Shown piece by piece: positions 53,958-64,000 of a DNA stretch of 64,000 nt (its first letter is position 1; every line of letters starts with the position of its first letter). The stretch is from Porphyra umbilicalis (taxonomy: Eukaryota; Rhodophyta; Bangiophyceae; Bangiales; Bangiaceae). A program made the position numbers and the translations under genes. The notes under the pieces were generated by a model, which made no database searches, was not told the DNA's origin, and was given only the letters and a program-made list of their open reading frames with translations. Location: assembly GCA_002049455.2 (NCBI GenBank), contig KV918798.1:186001-250000 (forward strand). The letters run 5' to 3'.

Positions 53958-55493
53958 CTACGAAAGGTACGGGGCCAATAAGCCACCGCGGTCGTTCCAC
54001 ACATGCGCGGTGAGGTCAGCACGAAGTTGGTCGTGCTCAGCAACATTGCGGGTCTCGCCCCAGGCGTCAAAGACGGCGGCCATGCCGCCCGCTGGCGGCT
54101 GCTCGACAGGGTTGATGTGGAGGGGCGCGTTGGCGCCGGCGTGTGCGCCGCCAGGTGCAGCTTCCCCGGCGGCAGCACCCGACCCGACGTCCGCTCCACC
54201 ACCATCTCCACTGCCGTCACCGCCAGCTGGCCCTCCATCAGGTCCGTTGCCGTGGTCACTCCCAGATCCCTCGTCGTCACCATCCACACCATCAGCACCC
54301 CCCCCCCCGTTAGGTCCCTCTGCGCGTCTGCGGCGGCTCAAAAAGCCCTCGCGGCGGCTCTCAACACACATGTTGTGCAGTATGCAGATCGCCTTGAAGG
54401 TTAGGACCAGCATCTTAACCGACCGATAGCGCCCAGGGTGGAGCGCGATGTGGAAGCGTTGCGTCAGGACACCAAAAAGGCGCTCCACGTCCTTGCGGAC
54501 CGCCTCCTGCAGGCGGTTAAAGACCTTTTGCTCCTCAGTGGAGGGCATAGGGTGCGGGGACATGAGGAAGGCATATCGCGGGTAAATGCCATCCACCAGG
54601 TAGTACGGCAGCGTGCGACTTGTCCCGTTCAGCGTGTAGGACTGGTTGCGAGGCGGCCACCGGCCTGCCGTCACGTCGAGGTAGAGGGGGGACTGGTGCA
54701 TCACGTTGATGTCGTTGAGGCTCCCAGGTGCGCCGACAAACAGGTGCCAAATCCACAGGTCCTCGTCGCACACAGCCTCCACAACGATGCCGCGCGAGCC
54801 CTTTCGGGTCTAGTAGCTGCCCGCCATACCTCTGGGACACTGGTGCCACGCCCAGTGACTGCAATCAAGCGAGCCCATGCACCCGGGGAAGCCACGCTCC
54901 GCGTTCCGGTCCAGGATCGTCTTCAGCTCCGCGTCGTTGGGCCGCCGCAGGTAGGTAGACTCCCACTTAGACACGATGCATACCACCAAACACTTGACCG
55001 AAAGGAGGATGGTTGAACGGGAAAGCCGCACGTACTCGTCGGCGCGGTCTGCCGCCTCCCCATACGCGAGCACACGAAAAGCAGCAACCACCTTTAGTAG
55101 AGGGTGCGCCTGCGGTCGGCCCGTAGCGTTGATACACCGCCGGAAGAAGGGGGTGTCCTTGACCTCCGAATACACGCGCCGGAACACAGCACGCGGGACG
55201 CGAAAACGCGTCTCAAAGTCGTGCTCATTGTAGACAGGGTCTTGTCCATCGACTCCAAAGTAATCTCGCACAATGTTGTTCAGCCCGGCATCAAAGTCCC
55301 GCTGCTTGTTGGGCCGACGTCCAGGAAGGGAGCCACGGTAGCGGCCACGTCGGCTCATACGCATCGCAGTCGCACGCATCCGCAGCGCCAATACCGCCGC
55401 CACATGCGCGTGCACAGCGGCGCAAATGTCCGCGCCGTCGTCCTCAGACAGTAGCACGGCAATCGGGCACGGCTCGTCCTCGTGGGGCTCCAT
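53958..55493 (-). pseudogene. PIF/Harbinger transposase broken by one TAG codon
   Basis: 511 codons from the ATG at 55493. The frame is fully preserved except for a TAG at 54810-54812 (codon 228). N-terminal family blocks are clear (RRPNKQRDFDAGLNNIVRDY, FETRFRVPRAVFRRVYSEV). The DDE triad is present on both sides of the stop: D210 in GSLDCSHWAWHQCP, D261 in WHLFVGAPGSLNDINV and E337 in RKDVERLFGVLTQRF. Also typical are YYLVDGIYPRYAFLM and ICILHNMCVES. The C-terminus is Gly/Asp-rich. A single C-to-T change from CAG would make this stop; stop-codon readthrough or a sequencing error are alternatives. Otherwise the gene looks recently functional. Confidence 0.9.
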
Positions 55494-56680
55494 GCCCCCG
55501 GGCAAACGCGCCGAACAGCTGGTGGCGAGAGCACCGGGGCGACGTCGACGGTGATGGCCACGCGCGGACGCCGGTGGCGGCAAGCGTCGCGGGGGAGTGG
55601 CCGCAAAGGATGATGGTTGTGGCAGCCGTTGGGAGCTAGACGTGGTGCTCTAGAAATAAAAGTGGGAGTGCAGGTGAAGGGAACATGCAGGAAAGGAGAT
55701 GGTGCGCGGGTCGTGCTTCTCAAACCGAGGGCGGTGACATGGGCAACGGACGAGGCCAAGAGATCATGCAGGAAGAGGGCGACCGACGGGACCGGGGACG
55801 CTGGTGGTGATGCGGGCCGCTCGTGTCGAAACCGTGGGCGTGACGTCGACGGGTCCGGTGCGTGGCGCGCCGCGGCACGCCGGGCAGCCGGACCGACCCC
55901 CCCCCCCCGCACAAAAGCCGCCATGCGCGACGATGGTCCACTGGTGCCCCCAGAAACGCTGCGTGGGGGACCCACCTGGGGCCTCGACCCCGCCGACCCC
56001 CCCCACCCCTCTCTAAACACGCTGTGGGCGGTGTCGGACCACCACCCGCCCCAGGCGCCCCGATCTGGCCGGCCGACCACCCTCCCCCTCTCCTATCGCT
56101 CTGTGACGGTGGCGGGCTGGCCAGCTCAGCCGATCACCCGCCCAGTCGCAACCCGCGTGGCGCACAAGGACCCTCTCGATGATTTGATCACGGGACACCA
56201 AAACTCTGCTCTGTTGACCAGGCCCAGTGGACGATATTTGTTGGTCGGCTCTCGCGTGCCGAGGTCCACGCCATTGCTGTTGATTGCAGATCTTTGCTAT
56301 AAAGTTTCGAAAGTGGTCAGGGGCGTGCCCTAACACGTTTTGCTCTAATCCGATACAAATTGATATATATGTGGATTCGATTGGCCAATGAGAACACGGA
56401 CAGCGTTGGGGCCGACTACGGACCTACCCCATTTTGCCTCGCGATTGGGGTAGGTCCGCCACCCGCCCCATTTCTGTGCTTCGGAGTTGATTCGTACTTG
56501 CAGGATTCCGTCATGAGTATGGGAGACCAGATTGGGGTCGATCACATTGACAGAGAAGCCGACTGGCCCCATATCCTTAATAAACAGACACGTTTCTGCA
56601 ACGTGGCGCTACGTGTAACGAATATGAGATGGGGCCGACGTTGCTGGGATTGCTCTGAGAGCCATTGGTGGAGACGCTCT

Positions 56681-57641
56681 TAGGGTTGTTATGTGAGCCC
56701 CTATTTTGGGGGCGCTGAGCGTATTAGCGCCTATGAGCGCCTTAACAGCGCCTACCAGCGCCCCCAGCGCCCTAAGCGCCCTCGGTAGCCCCCCATCAAA
56801 TACAGCTGCAGCCCACCATGCTTTTCCAGATCGAGGAGTCGATTTCTGGTGAATAACCAGTTTCAAGGAGACTTGACCTCATCTGGTCTTTCCGAAGCAG
56901 CCGACGGAGCGAGTCAAGAGGGGGGCGTATCCGCGGTGAGGATGGCTGCCGGCGGGCACACGCGAGCCACGGCCGTACCTGCTTCGTCAACCCCGTGCCT
57001 GTGCCAACAGCCGCACATTTGTCTTCGTGCTTCTGTCCCGCTCGTAGAGCGGCAAAAACATGAGAATGAAAGATACTACACAAGAGCCAAGAAAGAGAGG
57101 CACTCGCACACGACGCTAATGGCAGCCGTACAGCTCCTTTGCCTCAGCCAGGAACCAATCATGGTCGATGAGGTCCTTGATGGCAACCGACCTCTTGGTC
57201 GGGACATTCGACTTGCCCGCTGCTGAGGTCTCGACGGTCAGCTGAGCGGCACCAGCCGCCGGTCCCGAGGAGGGACGCCAGCTCCTGGAAGACCACCATC
57301 ATTTGACTTGCAGTCATGTCCTCCTGCTCCATGTCTGCCGCAGTTGTGGCGTCGTTTGACCTGCTGCCGGGTCCACTGCTCGCCGTATTATTGTTGCAAG
57401 GCGTGGTCAAACAGCACCCCTCCCCCCAGATGACCTGTTTTGCAATGCTGGATTCTGAGGAGCCCTGACAAGGCAGCATTCCGGATCGAGGCCAGCGACT
57501 GGTCAATCCTAAAACTGTTAACGGGCGCCCTAATAGCGCCCAGCAGGTTGAAGGCGCTGGGCGTAAAAGCGCCCAAATCGCGCCCTATTAGCGCCCTATC
57601 TGCGCCCCTTATGAGCGCCCCAAGGCTCACATAACAACCCT
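56681..57641. mobile_element. hAT-like non-autonomous element with 20-bp perfect inverted ends
   Basis: TAGGGTTGTTATGTGAGCC(C) at 56681 matches perfectly the inverse at 57623-57641. Flanks are GCTCT on both sides (56676-56680 and 57642-57646), a 5-bp target duplication. Subterminal regions are dense in gcgcc/ggcgc motifs (56705-56790 and 57525-57620). TAGGG-TG tips are usual in hAT elements, including groups with 5-bp duplications. The interior has no supported gene. Confidence 0.85.
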
Positions 57642-57646
57642 AGCTC

Positions 57647-59440
57647 TGGCCTGCGTTCAAGTTGCAGCGGCACTCACCACTTGTCCATCGGAAGAAAAAA
57701 ATGCTCCTGTATTTACCATGCCCCGCCCCTAAGGCAAGAGACACAGGCCAGCATCGCCGTGCTTGCAGTGCCACCAGCCAACGTCCACAGCCAGCGCCGG
57801 ACAACCCCGATAGCGTCCCCGGCCCTACCACAAGCACCTCAAGCATGTGCCACAGAGATCGAAAAAAAGAAGAACACGACCGGCATATTCAACCCCCGCT
57901 GCAGCTGACGCACCCCCACTACCGCCCGCTGCGCGTCCGCGCTCCGCCCCCATCCCCACCCCAGACGTGGCACAACAGCTGTGGCGGCGGCCACGTCGTA
58001 AGCGCGTCGCCCCCCTCGCCGACACGCGGCGCGCAGCGGCCGTCGGCAGGCAACACGCCGCGGCCGCAGCAGATCACAGCGGCGGGGCAAGCACCGCGAT
58101 GCCCACCCCCCCGTGCGCGCCCCCGCGCAAGCGGCCGCTCGTGGCGCCCCCCGCCACCCCGCGGCGTCGCTCGCCGTCGGGCGAGCGACGGTCGCCGGCG
58201 CGTTGGCGCCCCCCCGTGACGGGCAGGGCGCCACTGGCGCCTGAGGCCAGTCGCCAAACGGGCGGCGGTGTGGCTGACGGCGGCGACGGAGGGGGTGTGT
58301 GGCGCGGCGGCACGCGAATGGGCGGCTTTTAGCGGTCGCGTGGGGGCCCACCGGCACTCCCAGCCGCCGCATCGCCAGGGGTGGGCGGGGTGGACCCCAA
58401 GGTGAACGTCCCCCACCGAGCTTGTGGGGAGGAGCGGGCGCCAATGCAGCGGCCGCCGTGGCGACGGCTGACCGACACAAAGGATACCAAGCAGAGTTGG
58501 GCGAGGTACCGGAAGTGCGGCGACGCGTGGCGCGACACTGGAAGAGCGGCGACGCGGGGTGCGGCACATGGCCGTTCAGGGCGCGGCAGCGCAGCGAGCA
58601 TGGTACGCCGGTCGCGCAGAAACCGACAGCGCCGTGTGGGGCGTCGGCGACACTGGAGAGATTCAGTGCCCCACTTAAAAAGGCAAAACCGTGGTTGTGG
58701 ATCCCACCAACTTGCGCTCGGGCTGCTGCCGCTGCGGTCCTCCGCAGTGGCCGGCAGCCGGCGGGACATGGACGAGGAAATGGCGCGGCTCACCCGCACC
58801 GCCGCCGGCAGCCTGCCTCCCAGGCATCGTGCTGTCTGCTAAAGTCCTCCCTCTGCCCCCAACACCCTTGCCGACGGCATCCTGCCCCCCAAAGGTCCCG
58901 CCGCGGTTGCATCACAGCACGGAGCCCCCATCCACCCCCCCCTCGCCGCCGGCGCGACCGTCGCGACGCATCGGCGGGCGTGCGCCGGCGCGGCGACGGG
59001 GGCGGTGTGGGCGCCCTTACACGCCGCGAGGCGGCCACACGGTCCCCCCTCCGAACGGGCAACCGACCCCGCCCGCAACGCCGTCCTACTGCCAGTCGGG
59101 GGCGAAGTGGACGCCCATTGTCCGCCTACCCTCCGCCGCCGCCCCTGCCCCCGGCGCCTCGTCGGTCGGCGCCGCCGCCGCCGCCCGTGCCACTCGTCGC
59201 CCCGCGCTGGCGCCGCCGCACCCGCGCATCGCCAACGCGACCGGCGGCAGCCTGCTTCTCTCCGCTGGGCGGCTAGCTAGACCCGTTGCGCCACGCGTTT
59301 CCGCCTCTCCCGCCGCTGCCGCCGCCATCCTGGCGATCGTGCCGCCGTCGCGTCAGGCACGAGCCGCGGGCGCGGGGGCAGAGGCCCCTGACAGTCGGGG
59401 CTGACGCGTCCGCCCCGGCGGGCGCGGGCTTTTGGGGGCA
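57647..59440. other. GC-rich region without a supported gene
   Basis: Several long frames overlap on both strands (for example 57839-58567 minus and 58299-59276 plus), all Arg/Pro/Ala-rich with no motif and mutually exclusive. I take them as effects of GC content. Confidence 0.5.
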
Positions 59441-59499
59441 ACCCCCCGCGGTTTGGGGTGGGGGGGGGGGGGGATGGGGCGCAGGAGCGTCACAAAGAC

Positions 59500-60640
59500 T
59501 GCATGTAGAACGGGAGGCCGAACGGGGGTCCCGTTCGGAGGCCGCCCGAACGGGAGCGACCCCCGTTCTCCCTCCTGTTCGCGAACGGAAGAAAGAACGG
59601 GAGAAACTCCCGTTCTGGACAATCGATGCCAGGCTCTGACCGTAACGCCTGCATTCATGAGACGGTGCCGATGGCATGTTGAAATATCTCAGCTGATGCA
59701 GACCAATAGGATGGCTTGGTCGTGTAGGATTGACATCGCCATGCTTCTGCGAGGTCTACAACTGGATGTTATCACCTGGGGCTTGGAGTTTTATCTATGG
59801 CGCGTCGCCAAAGAATGATCGGATCTGAGAAACGCTCACAGCAAGTCACAGCAGTTCACAGCTGCTCACAGCACAGAATTTAAAATTGCTGTGATCGCCC
59901 TTGCCTCCCACAGAGCCATCCAGGAGCCCTCAGCATGCAATTTTATTTCAAAGCACAGTCACAGCACGGTCACAGCATGCTGTAACTTGCTGTGGAACTT
60001 GTTTGGATCCGATCATTCTTTGGCGACGCGCCATAGATCAGTACAGTTCCAGGTTGACATTGCCACTCGCCGTCGTCGCGACCACAGGTGCGACTCATCT
60101 TCTTCGTGCGATCCGATTGCGTCGGCCACGGACTTGGTCTCAGCAAGCAGGGGCGACAGCCCATCGCCACACCAAAAGCCGTACCTTCCCTGCCGAAGGG
60201 TTCAGGGCTACGAGCATCCCAAAAAACCGTTCAATCTGTAGTCAATACATTTGTGAGCAGCAGTGTTTGCCTCACGATGCACCCCGTGCATGTCCACGCC
60301 GTCGCTCCACGGGTAGGAACCGCCGCGCAGCAACGTCAGATGACCGAGTGTCGAAGGAGACGTCGCACCTCAGCGCTCGAAGTGTACTTGAAGATCCATC
60401 GATACTTCTGGTCCAGAACTGCTAGATTTGACACGCTTCCTACGCGAAAATGTAAGTTGATGCTATAGACCCTCGTGACCGGGACCTCGGCAACCCCGAA
60501 CTGTCCAGAACTCGTCTAGAACGGGAGAAACTTCCGTTCGGGGCAACGCCCCCGAACTGGAAGGTGAACGGGAGCGACTCCCGTTCGGCGAGTCGATATT
60601 TTTGACGAGCGCCACCCCACCCCCGCCCCCACAGCTCTGG
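59500..60640. repeat. Element with GAACGGGAG-rich ends
   Basis: Clusters of gaacgggag and its inverse cccgttc lie at about 59514-59620 and 60520-60590 and oppose each other. The outer flanks also match loosely in inverse orientation (ggggtgggg--ggcgc--cgtcacaaa). This suggests the two ends of one non-autonomous element with subterminal repeats, into which the element 59795-60036 inserted. No gene is seen inside. Confidence 0.5.
59795..60036. mobile_element. 242-bp MITE with 31-bp perfect inverted repeats
   Basis: ctatggcgcgtcgccaaaga (continuing to gatcggatc) at 59795-59825 is matched perfectly in inverse orientation at 60006-60036. The interior is dominated by TCACAGCA-type motifs facing both ways. 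No clear target duplication was identified and there is no coding capacity. Confidence 0.9.
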
Positions 60641-61639
60641 CGAGACGGTCGCTGACGAGGTGCCGCCACCCCTCAGCGACGGCCGTTGGGCGGATTCTTT
60701 TTGGGGTGCCCGAGCCAGATGGGGGACGGCCCCCCCCCCGTCCACGTGCCTCCACGGCCGCGGAGTCAGTGACGAGGATGGGGCAGCGACGGCGGCGCGG
60801 GGGTGGCGTCTCGAGGCGTCCTTGTCAATCTCTGGCGGCGCCGCCGCGTCGGCCCAGATCGACTGTCAAGCGTGCAGTGGCGGCGTGGAGGGCGCGCGCC
60901 CGGGATCGCCGCCCGCGGTGGCGGTGTTGATCCCCACCTCGCCTCCCACTCGCGCGTGCCCGCGGCGGGGGGGGCGCGGTCCCCCCCCCCCCCCGCTCGA
61001 CCCCGCCGGGCGGGCGCTTGACAGCCAGCCGGCCGGCCGTCGACACGGTCCACGCTGGCCGCGTGTCACCCGCCGCTTTGGCAAGGCCGGCTTGGGGCGC
61101 GCCGGCCGACGGCCAGAGTCAACGGGCCGTTGGTCGGGTGGCGCGCTGCCCCCATACTCGGGGCGACGGGGGGGGGGGGGGGGGGGACAGCTTTGCTACT
61201 CGCTCCCATGGCTGAGGGGACGCCTTTGGCGGGGGGGAGGGATTCGGCGCGACGCGGCGGGAAAGGGGGCTCCCTCAGCCCTGCTGGGCGCGGCCGCCGC
61301 TGCGCCGACCCCCCTGCCCCCCCCTTGGGAGGCGATTGACCGGCGTCGGCATGCGGCGGCGTGGAGGTGGGCGCCGCCGCGGCGGGCGCGGCAGCGGCAG
61401 GCCGCCGCCCCGCCTCTCCCCCCCCCCTCCAGCGCTCGGCGCCGGCAAAGGCGTCGTCGACCACCGGCGCTTAAATCCCCCCCCCCTCAGCGGCAGCGTC
61501 AGCGGCCGGCGGCGCGGCCACGACCGCATCGCCGTGGACCCCCACGGCGCGCCGCCGCCGCGTGTTGCATCGTCTGACGCGCGCCCACGCTGCCCCACCA
61601 ACCCCCGCAAGGCGCCAACCGCCTGCGCTGCCCCGACCC
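60641..61639. other. GC-rich low-complexity region upstream of the peroxidase
   Basis: Long G and C runs with open frames on both strands but no domain. It must contain the peroxidase promoter; no TATA or other element is evident. Confidence 0.4.
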
Positions 61640-64000
61640 ATGGCGGGCGCCGACCGACCACCCGCGGCGGCCGCCCCGCGGCGGCCGCGCCGCCGCCACG
61701 CGTCCCTGCGGGCGACGGCGGCGGCGGCGGCGGTGGCGACCGCCGCCGCCGCCGCCGTTGCCGCCGTCGCCACCACCCCTGCGGTGGTGGTCGGGGTGGC
61801 GCCCCCCCCCCCCATCCGTGCGGTGTTGGCCTTTGGGGCGGGCCCCCCACCCTCGACCTCAACACCACCGCCGTGCGCGCGGACGCGGATGGGTCCATGG
61901 CCGCGTCGGCGGCCGAGGCGGCGGGCATCCCCGAAGTGATGGAACTCCCCGTCATGCTCGTCAGTGGCCGCGTCTACACGGCGGCGACGGACTTGCAGGG
62001 CTCCCCGGCGCGCGTCGCGTCCATGTTCCCCTTTCCCAAGTTGCTCGACTTGGCCTTCCGCTCCCTCGCCTTTATCTACCTGCCCCTGTCCGCGGGGACG
62101 GGCGGGCCGGGCTCCCTCTACCGCTTTGCCCTCGTCGACGGCGAGGCGTTTGACGTGCGCGTCGGCGAGGGGGGGGGGGGAGCTCCCCATACACCACGTT
62201 TGCCATGGTCCGCTCTGACGGCGGCCGCGTGGCCGCCGCGTCGGCGTTTGAGTCGGGCATGCAGTTCCGGGTGGTCGCCGGCGCCGCCCCGCGCAACAGC
62301 CGCGCCACCCGCCTGACGGTGACGGGCAAGGCGGGGCCGGCGGTGGGGCGGGCCGACGAAACCTTCCTCCGCGGCCTCGTCGAAACGATCAAGGAGAACC
62401 ACGAGCGCTTCTACACCCCCGCCCGCTGCTCAGACACCTACCGCACCGCGTCGGGGACGTGCAACAATGAGAGGCGCATCGAGGCCGGCTCCCGCATGAC
62501 CGCCCTCAAGCGCCTCCCGGTCAATGACCCGGCGTACGCGGATGGGGTGTCGGCGCCGTCGGGGCCGAGGCGCCCCAACGCGCGGAGCATCTCCAACATT
62601 CTCGGCTCGGCGGATACGCCGCGCCCGTCGGCGCGGGGCCTCGCCGACACCATCTGGACGTTTGGGCAGTACTTGGACCACGACGTTGACTTGTCGCCGG
62701 TGGTCGCCGAAGGGCCCCGCGCGGAAGACATGCCCATCCCCCTTGTCGACGACCCGGTCTTTCGCAACCGCCGCGAGTTGTCCTTCCACCGCAGCCGCTA
62801 TATGCGCACGGGCACCGCCTGTTGTGGCAACTTGTTGTCAAACTCGGTGCCGCGCAAGGTGCCCAACACGGTCACCGCGTGGGTGGACGCGTCCCAGCTG
62901 TACGGGGGGGACCCCGTGCGCGCGGCGCTGCTGCGCTCCTTTTCGGGGGGGCGCCTCAAGACGAGCTCGGGCAACAACCTGCCGCTCAACGGGCGGGGCG
63001 CGGGCGGCATTGGCGCCAACGTGGCGACGGACGGGGAGAATGTGCCGGCGGGCACGCCGCTGTACGTGGCCGGCGACGTGCGCGTCAATGAGAATGTGTT
63101 GCTCACGTCGATGCACACGCTCTTCCTGCGGGAGCACAACCGGTGGGCCGACGCCATTGGCTCCGCCTTCCCGGCCTGGAGCGACGAGCGGGTGTACCAG
63201 ACGGCGCGGCGGGTGCTCGGCGCCATCCACCAAAAGATCACGTACGAGGAGTGGCTGCCGGCGCTCCTCGGCGGTGGCTCAACGTCATTCAACCGGGGCA
63301 GCTACAACTCGGGGGTTGACCCGAGCGTGCAGACGTTTTTCTCCACCGCCGCCCTCCGCATTGGCCACACTATGGTGTCGGATAGCCTCAAGCGCGTCGG
63401 CCCAGGCGGTGGCGCGCTGCCGCCTCTACGCCTCGCCGACTCCTTTTTCAACGTCAACACGTTTCTAACCATGGGCATCGACACGCTCGTCCGCGGCGCG
63501 GCGTCGCAGGCTGCTCAAGAGACGGACATCTTTGTCGTTGACGGCCTCCGCAACCTCCTCTTTGGCAGCCCCGACGCCGGCATGGGCATGGACCTCGTCA
63601 CCCTCAACTTGGAGCGGGGGCGCGACCACGGGCTCCCGCCCTACAATGACGTGCGCGCGGGCTACGGCCTGCCCCGCTACTCGTCGTTTATGCAAATCAC
63701 CGACGACACGCTGACGGCCAAGCGGCTGGCCATGGCCTACAATGGGGAAATCAACGCCGTCGACGCGTTTGTCGGGGGCATTGCGGAGAAGCACGTGGCC
63801 GGCGGGAGCGTCGGGGAGCTCTTTGCCACCGCCATCCGCGACCAGTTCCAGCGCCTCGCCGACGGGGACCGCTTCTTCTACACGCGCGGCGGCCCCGCCG
63901 CCGACGGGGAGCTGACGCGGGCGCTGCCCGAAGTCAACGACCTCCGCCCCGGCGGCTCGTACGGCTTCCATACGGTCATCACGCGCAACACGGGGGTGAC
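61640..64000 (+). CDS. Animal-type haem peroxidase, 3' end outside the window
   Basis: The catalytic domain is unmistakable from about 62370: distal His (62679-62681) in GQYLDHDVDLSP, the Ca-binding DHDVDL context, VDASQLYGGDP, SMHTLFLREHNRWAD, proximal His (63366-63368) in ALRIGHTMV, and LERGRDHGLPPYNDVR. It oxidises substrates with hydrogen peroxide at a covalently bound haem. The start is inferred. The ATG at 61640 gives a basic N-terminus and a strongly hydrophobic Ala/Val stretch, a likely signal peptide or anchor. The best frame then changes in a 12-base C run (61802-61813) and again in a 12-base G run (62169-62180), each consistent with one missing base. MELPVMLVSGRVYTAATDLQ lies between the slips. 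A later start (61897) is possible. The gene runs off the window. Confidence 0.93.

Larger units (their letters stand above)
48891..56664. mobile_element. Harbinger-type transposon 2 (about 7.8 kb)
   Basis: AGAGCAATCCCAGCAACGTCGG followed by (T/C)CCCATCT at 48891 recurs in reverse complement near 56635-56664 (about 30 bases, one mismatch). Between these lie a Pro-rich frame, a Myb/SANT-like gene and a Harbinger transposase, the expected gene content. The size matches the first Harbinger element in this window. Target duplications were not recognised, so the limits are an inference. The left end is only about 160 bp beyond the RPB2 stop codon. 48930-50690 and 55600-56330 have only compositional frames. 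Confidence 0.5.

Noticed and set aside
57839..58567. 242-codon minus frame
   Set aside because: Arg/Pro/Ala-rich, no motif, and overlaps equally long frames on the other strand.

Overview
This window is eukaryotic nuclear DNA: very GC-rich, intron-poor and full of transposons. The identifiable host genes are single long open frames with strongly GC-ending codons: the second-largest subunit of RNA polymerase II, an A49-like subunit of RNA polymerase I, a Spinster-type MFS transporter and an animal-type haem peroxidase cut by the window end. Intronless GC-rich genes plus an animal-type peroxidase would fit a bangiophyte red alga such as Porphyra or Pyropia. That is an inference from composition and gene content, not a proven identity.

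Layout. 1-12.65 kb is an AT-richer ~330-365 bp satellite that serves as landing pad for nested elements. A 3.9 kb TA-flanked element (856-4750) holds an inverted-repeat element, which itself holds a 1.6 kb LTR-like element with a GGAGA target duplication. A second element (about 4852-10804) holds a foldback element with ~640 bp arms, and a 446 bp MITE sits further right. 12.7-17.6 kb holds two dead transposases: a Tc1/mariner remnant and a decayed, probably DDE-type protein. 17.6-24.5 kb is dispersed repeats, a hAT-type MITE, palindromes and low complexity. About 24.55-29.58 kb looks like one hAT element with an 18-bp minisatellite, an inserted MITE and an intact transposase gene.

About 29.99-37.56 kb is bounded by inverted repeats and carries a complete Harbinger-type transposase with a convergent partner gene. 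37.56-40.87 kb is mostly unassigned, with a possible decayed hypothetical gene.

40.88-48.73 kb is the host gene core: the MFS transporter (+), RPA49 (-) and RPB2 (+). RPA49 and RPB2 are divergent and share a ~470 bp promoter with a central TGACGTCA palindrome. About 48.89-56.66 kb is a second Harbinger-type element, with a Myb/SANT-like partner and a transposase broken by one TAG codon. 56.68-60.6 kb holds several MITEs. 61.6-64.0 kb is the secreted or membrane-anchored haem peroxidase, whose reading frame slips at two homopolymer runs.

The main biology is therefore a conserved transcription-machinery gene pair inside a dense, stratified transposon landscape. Several element boundaries can be read directly from target duplications or paralogous empty sites.
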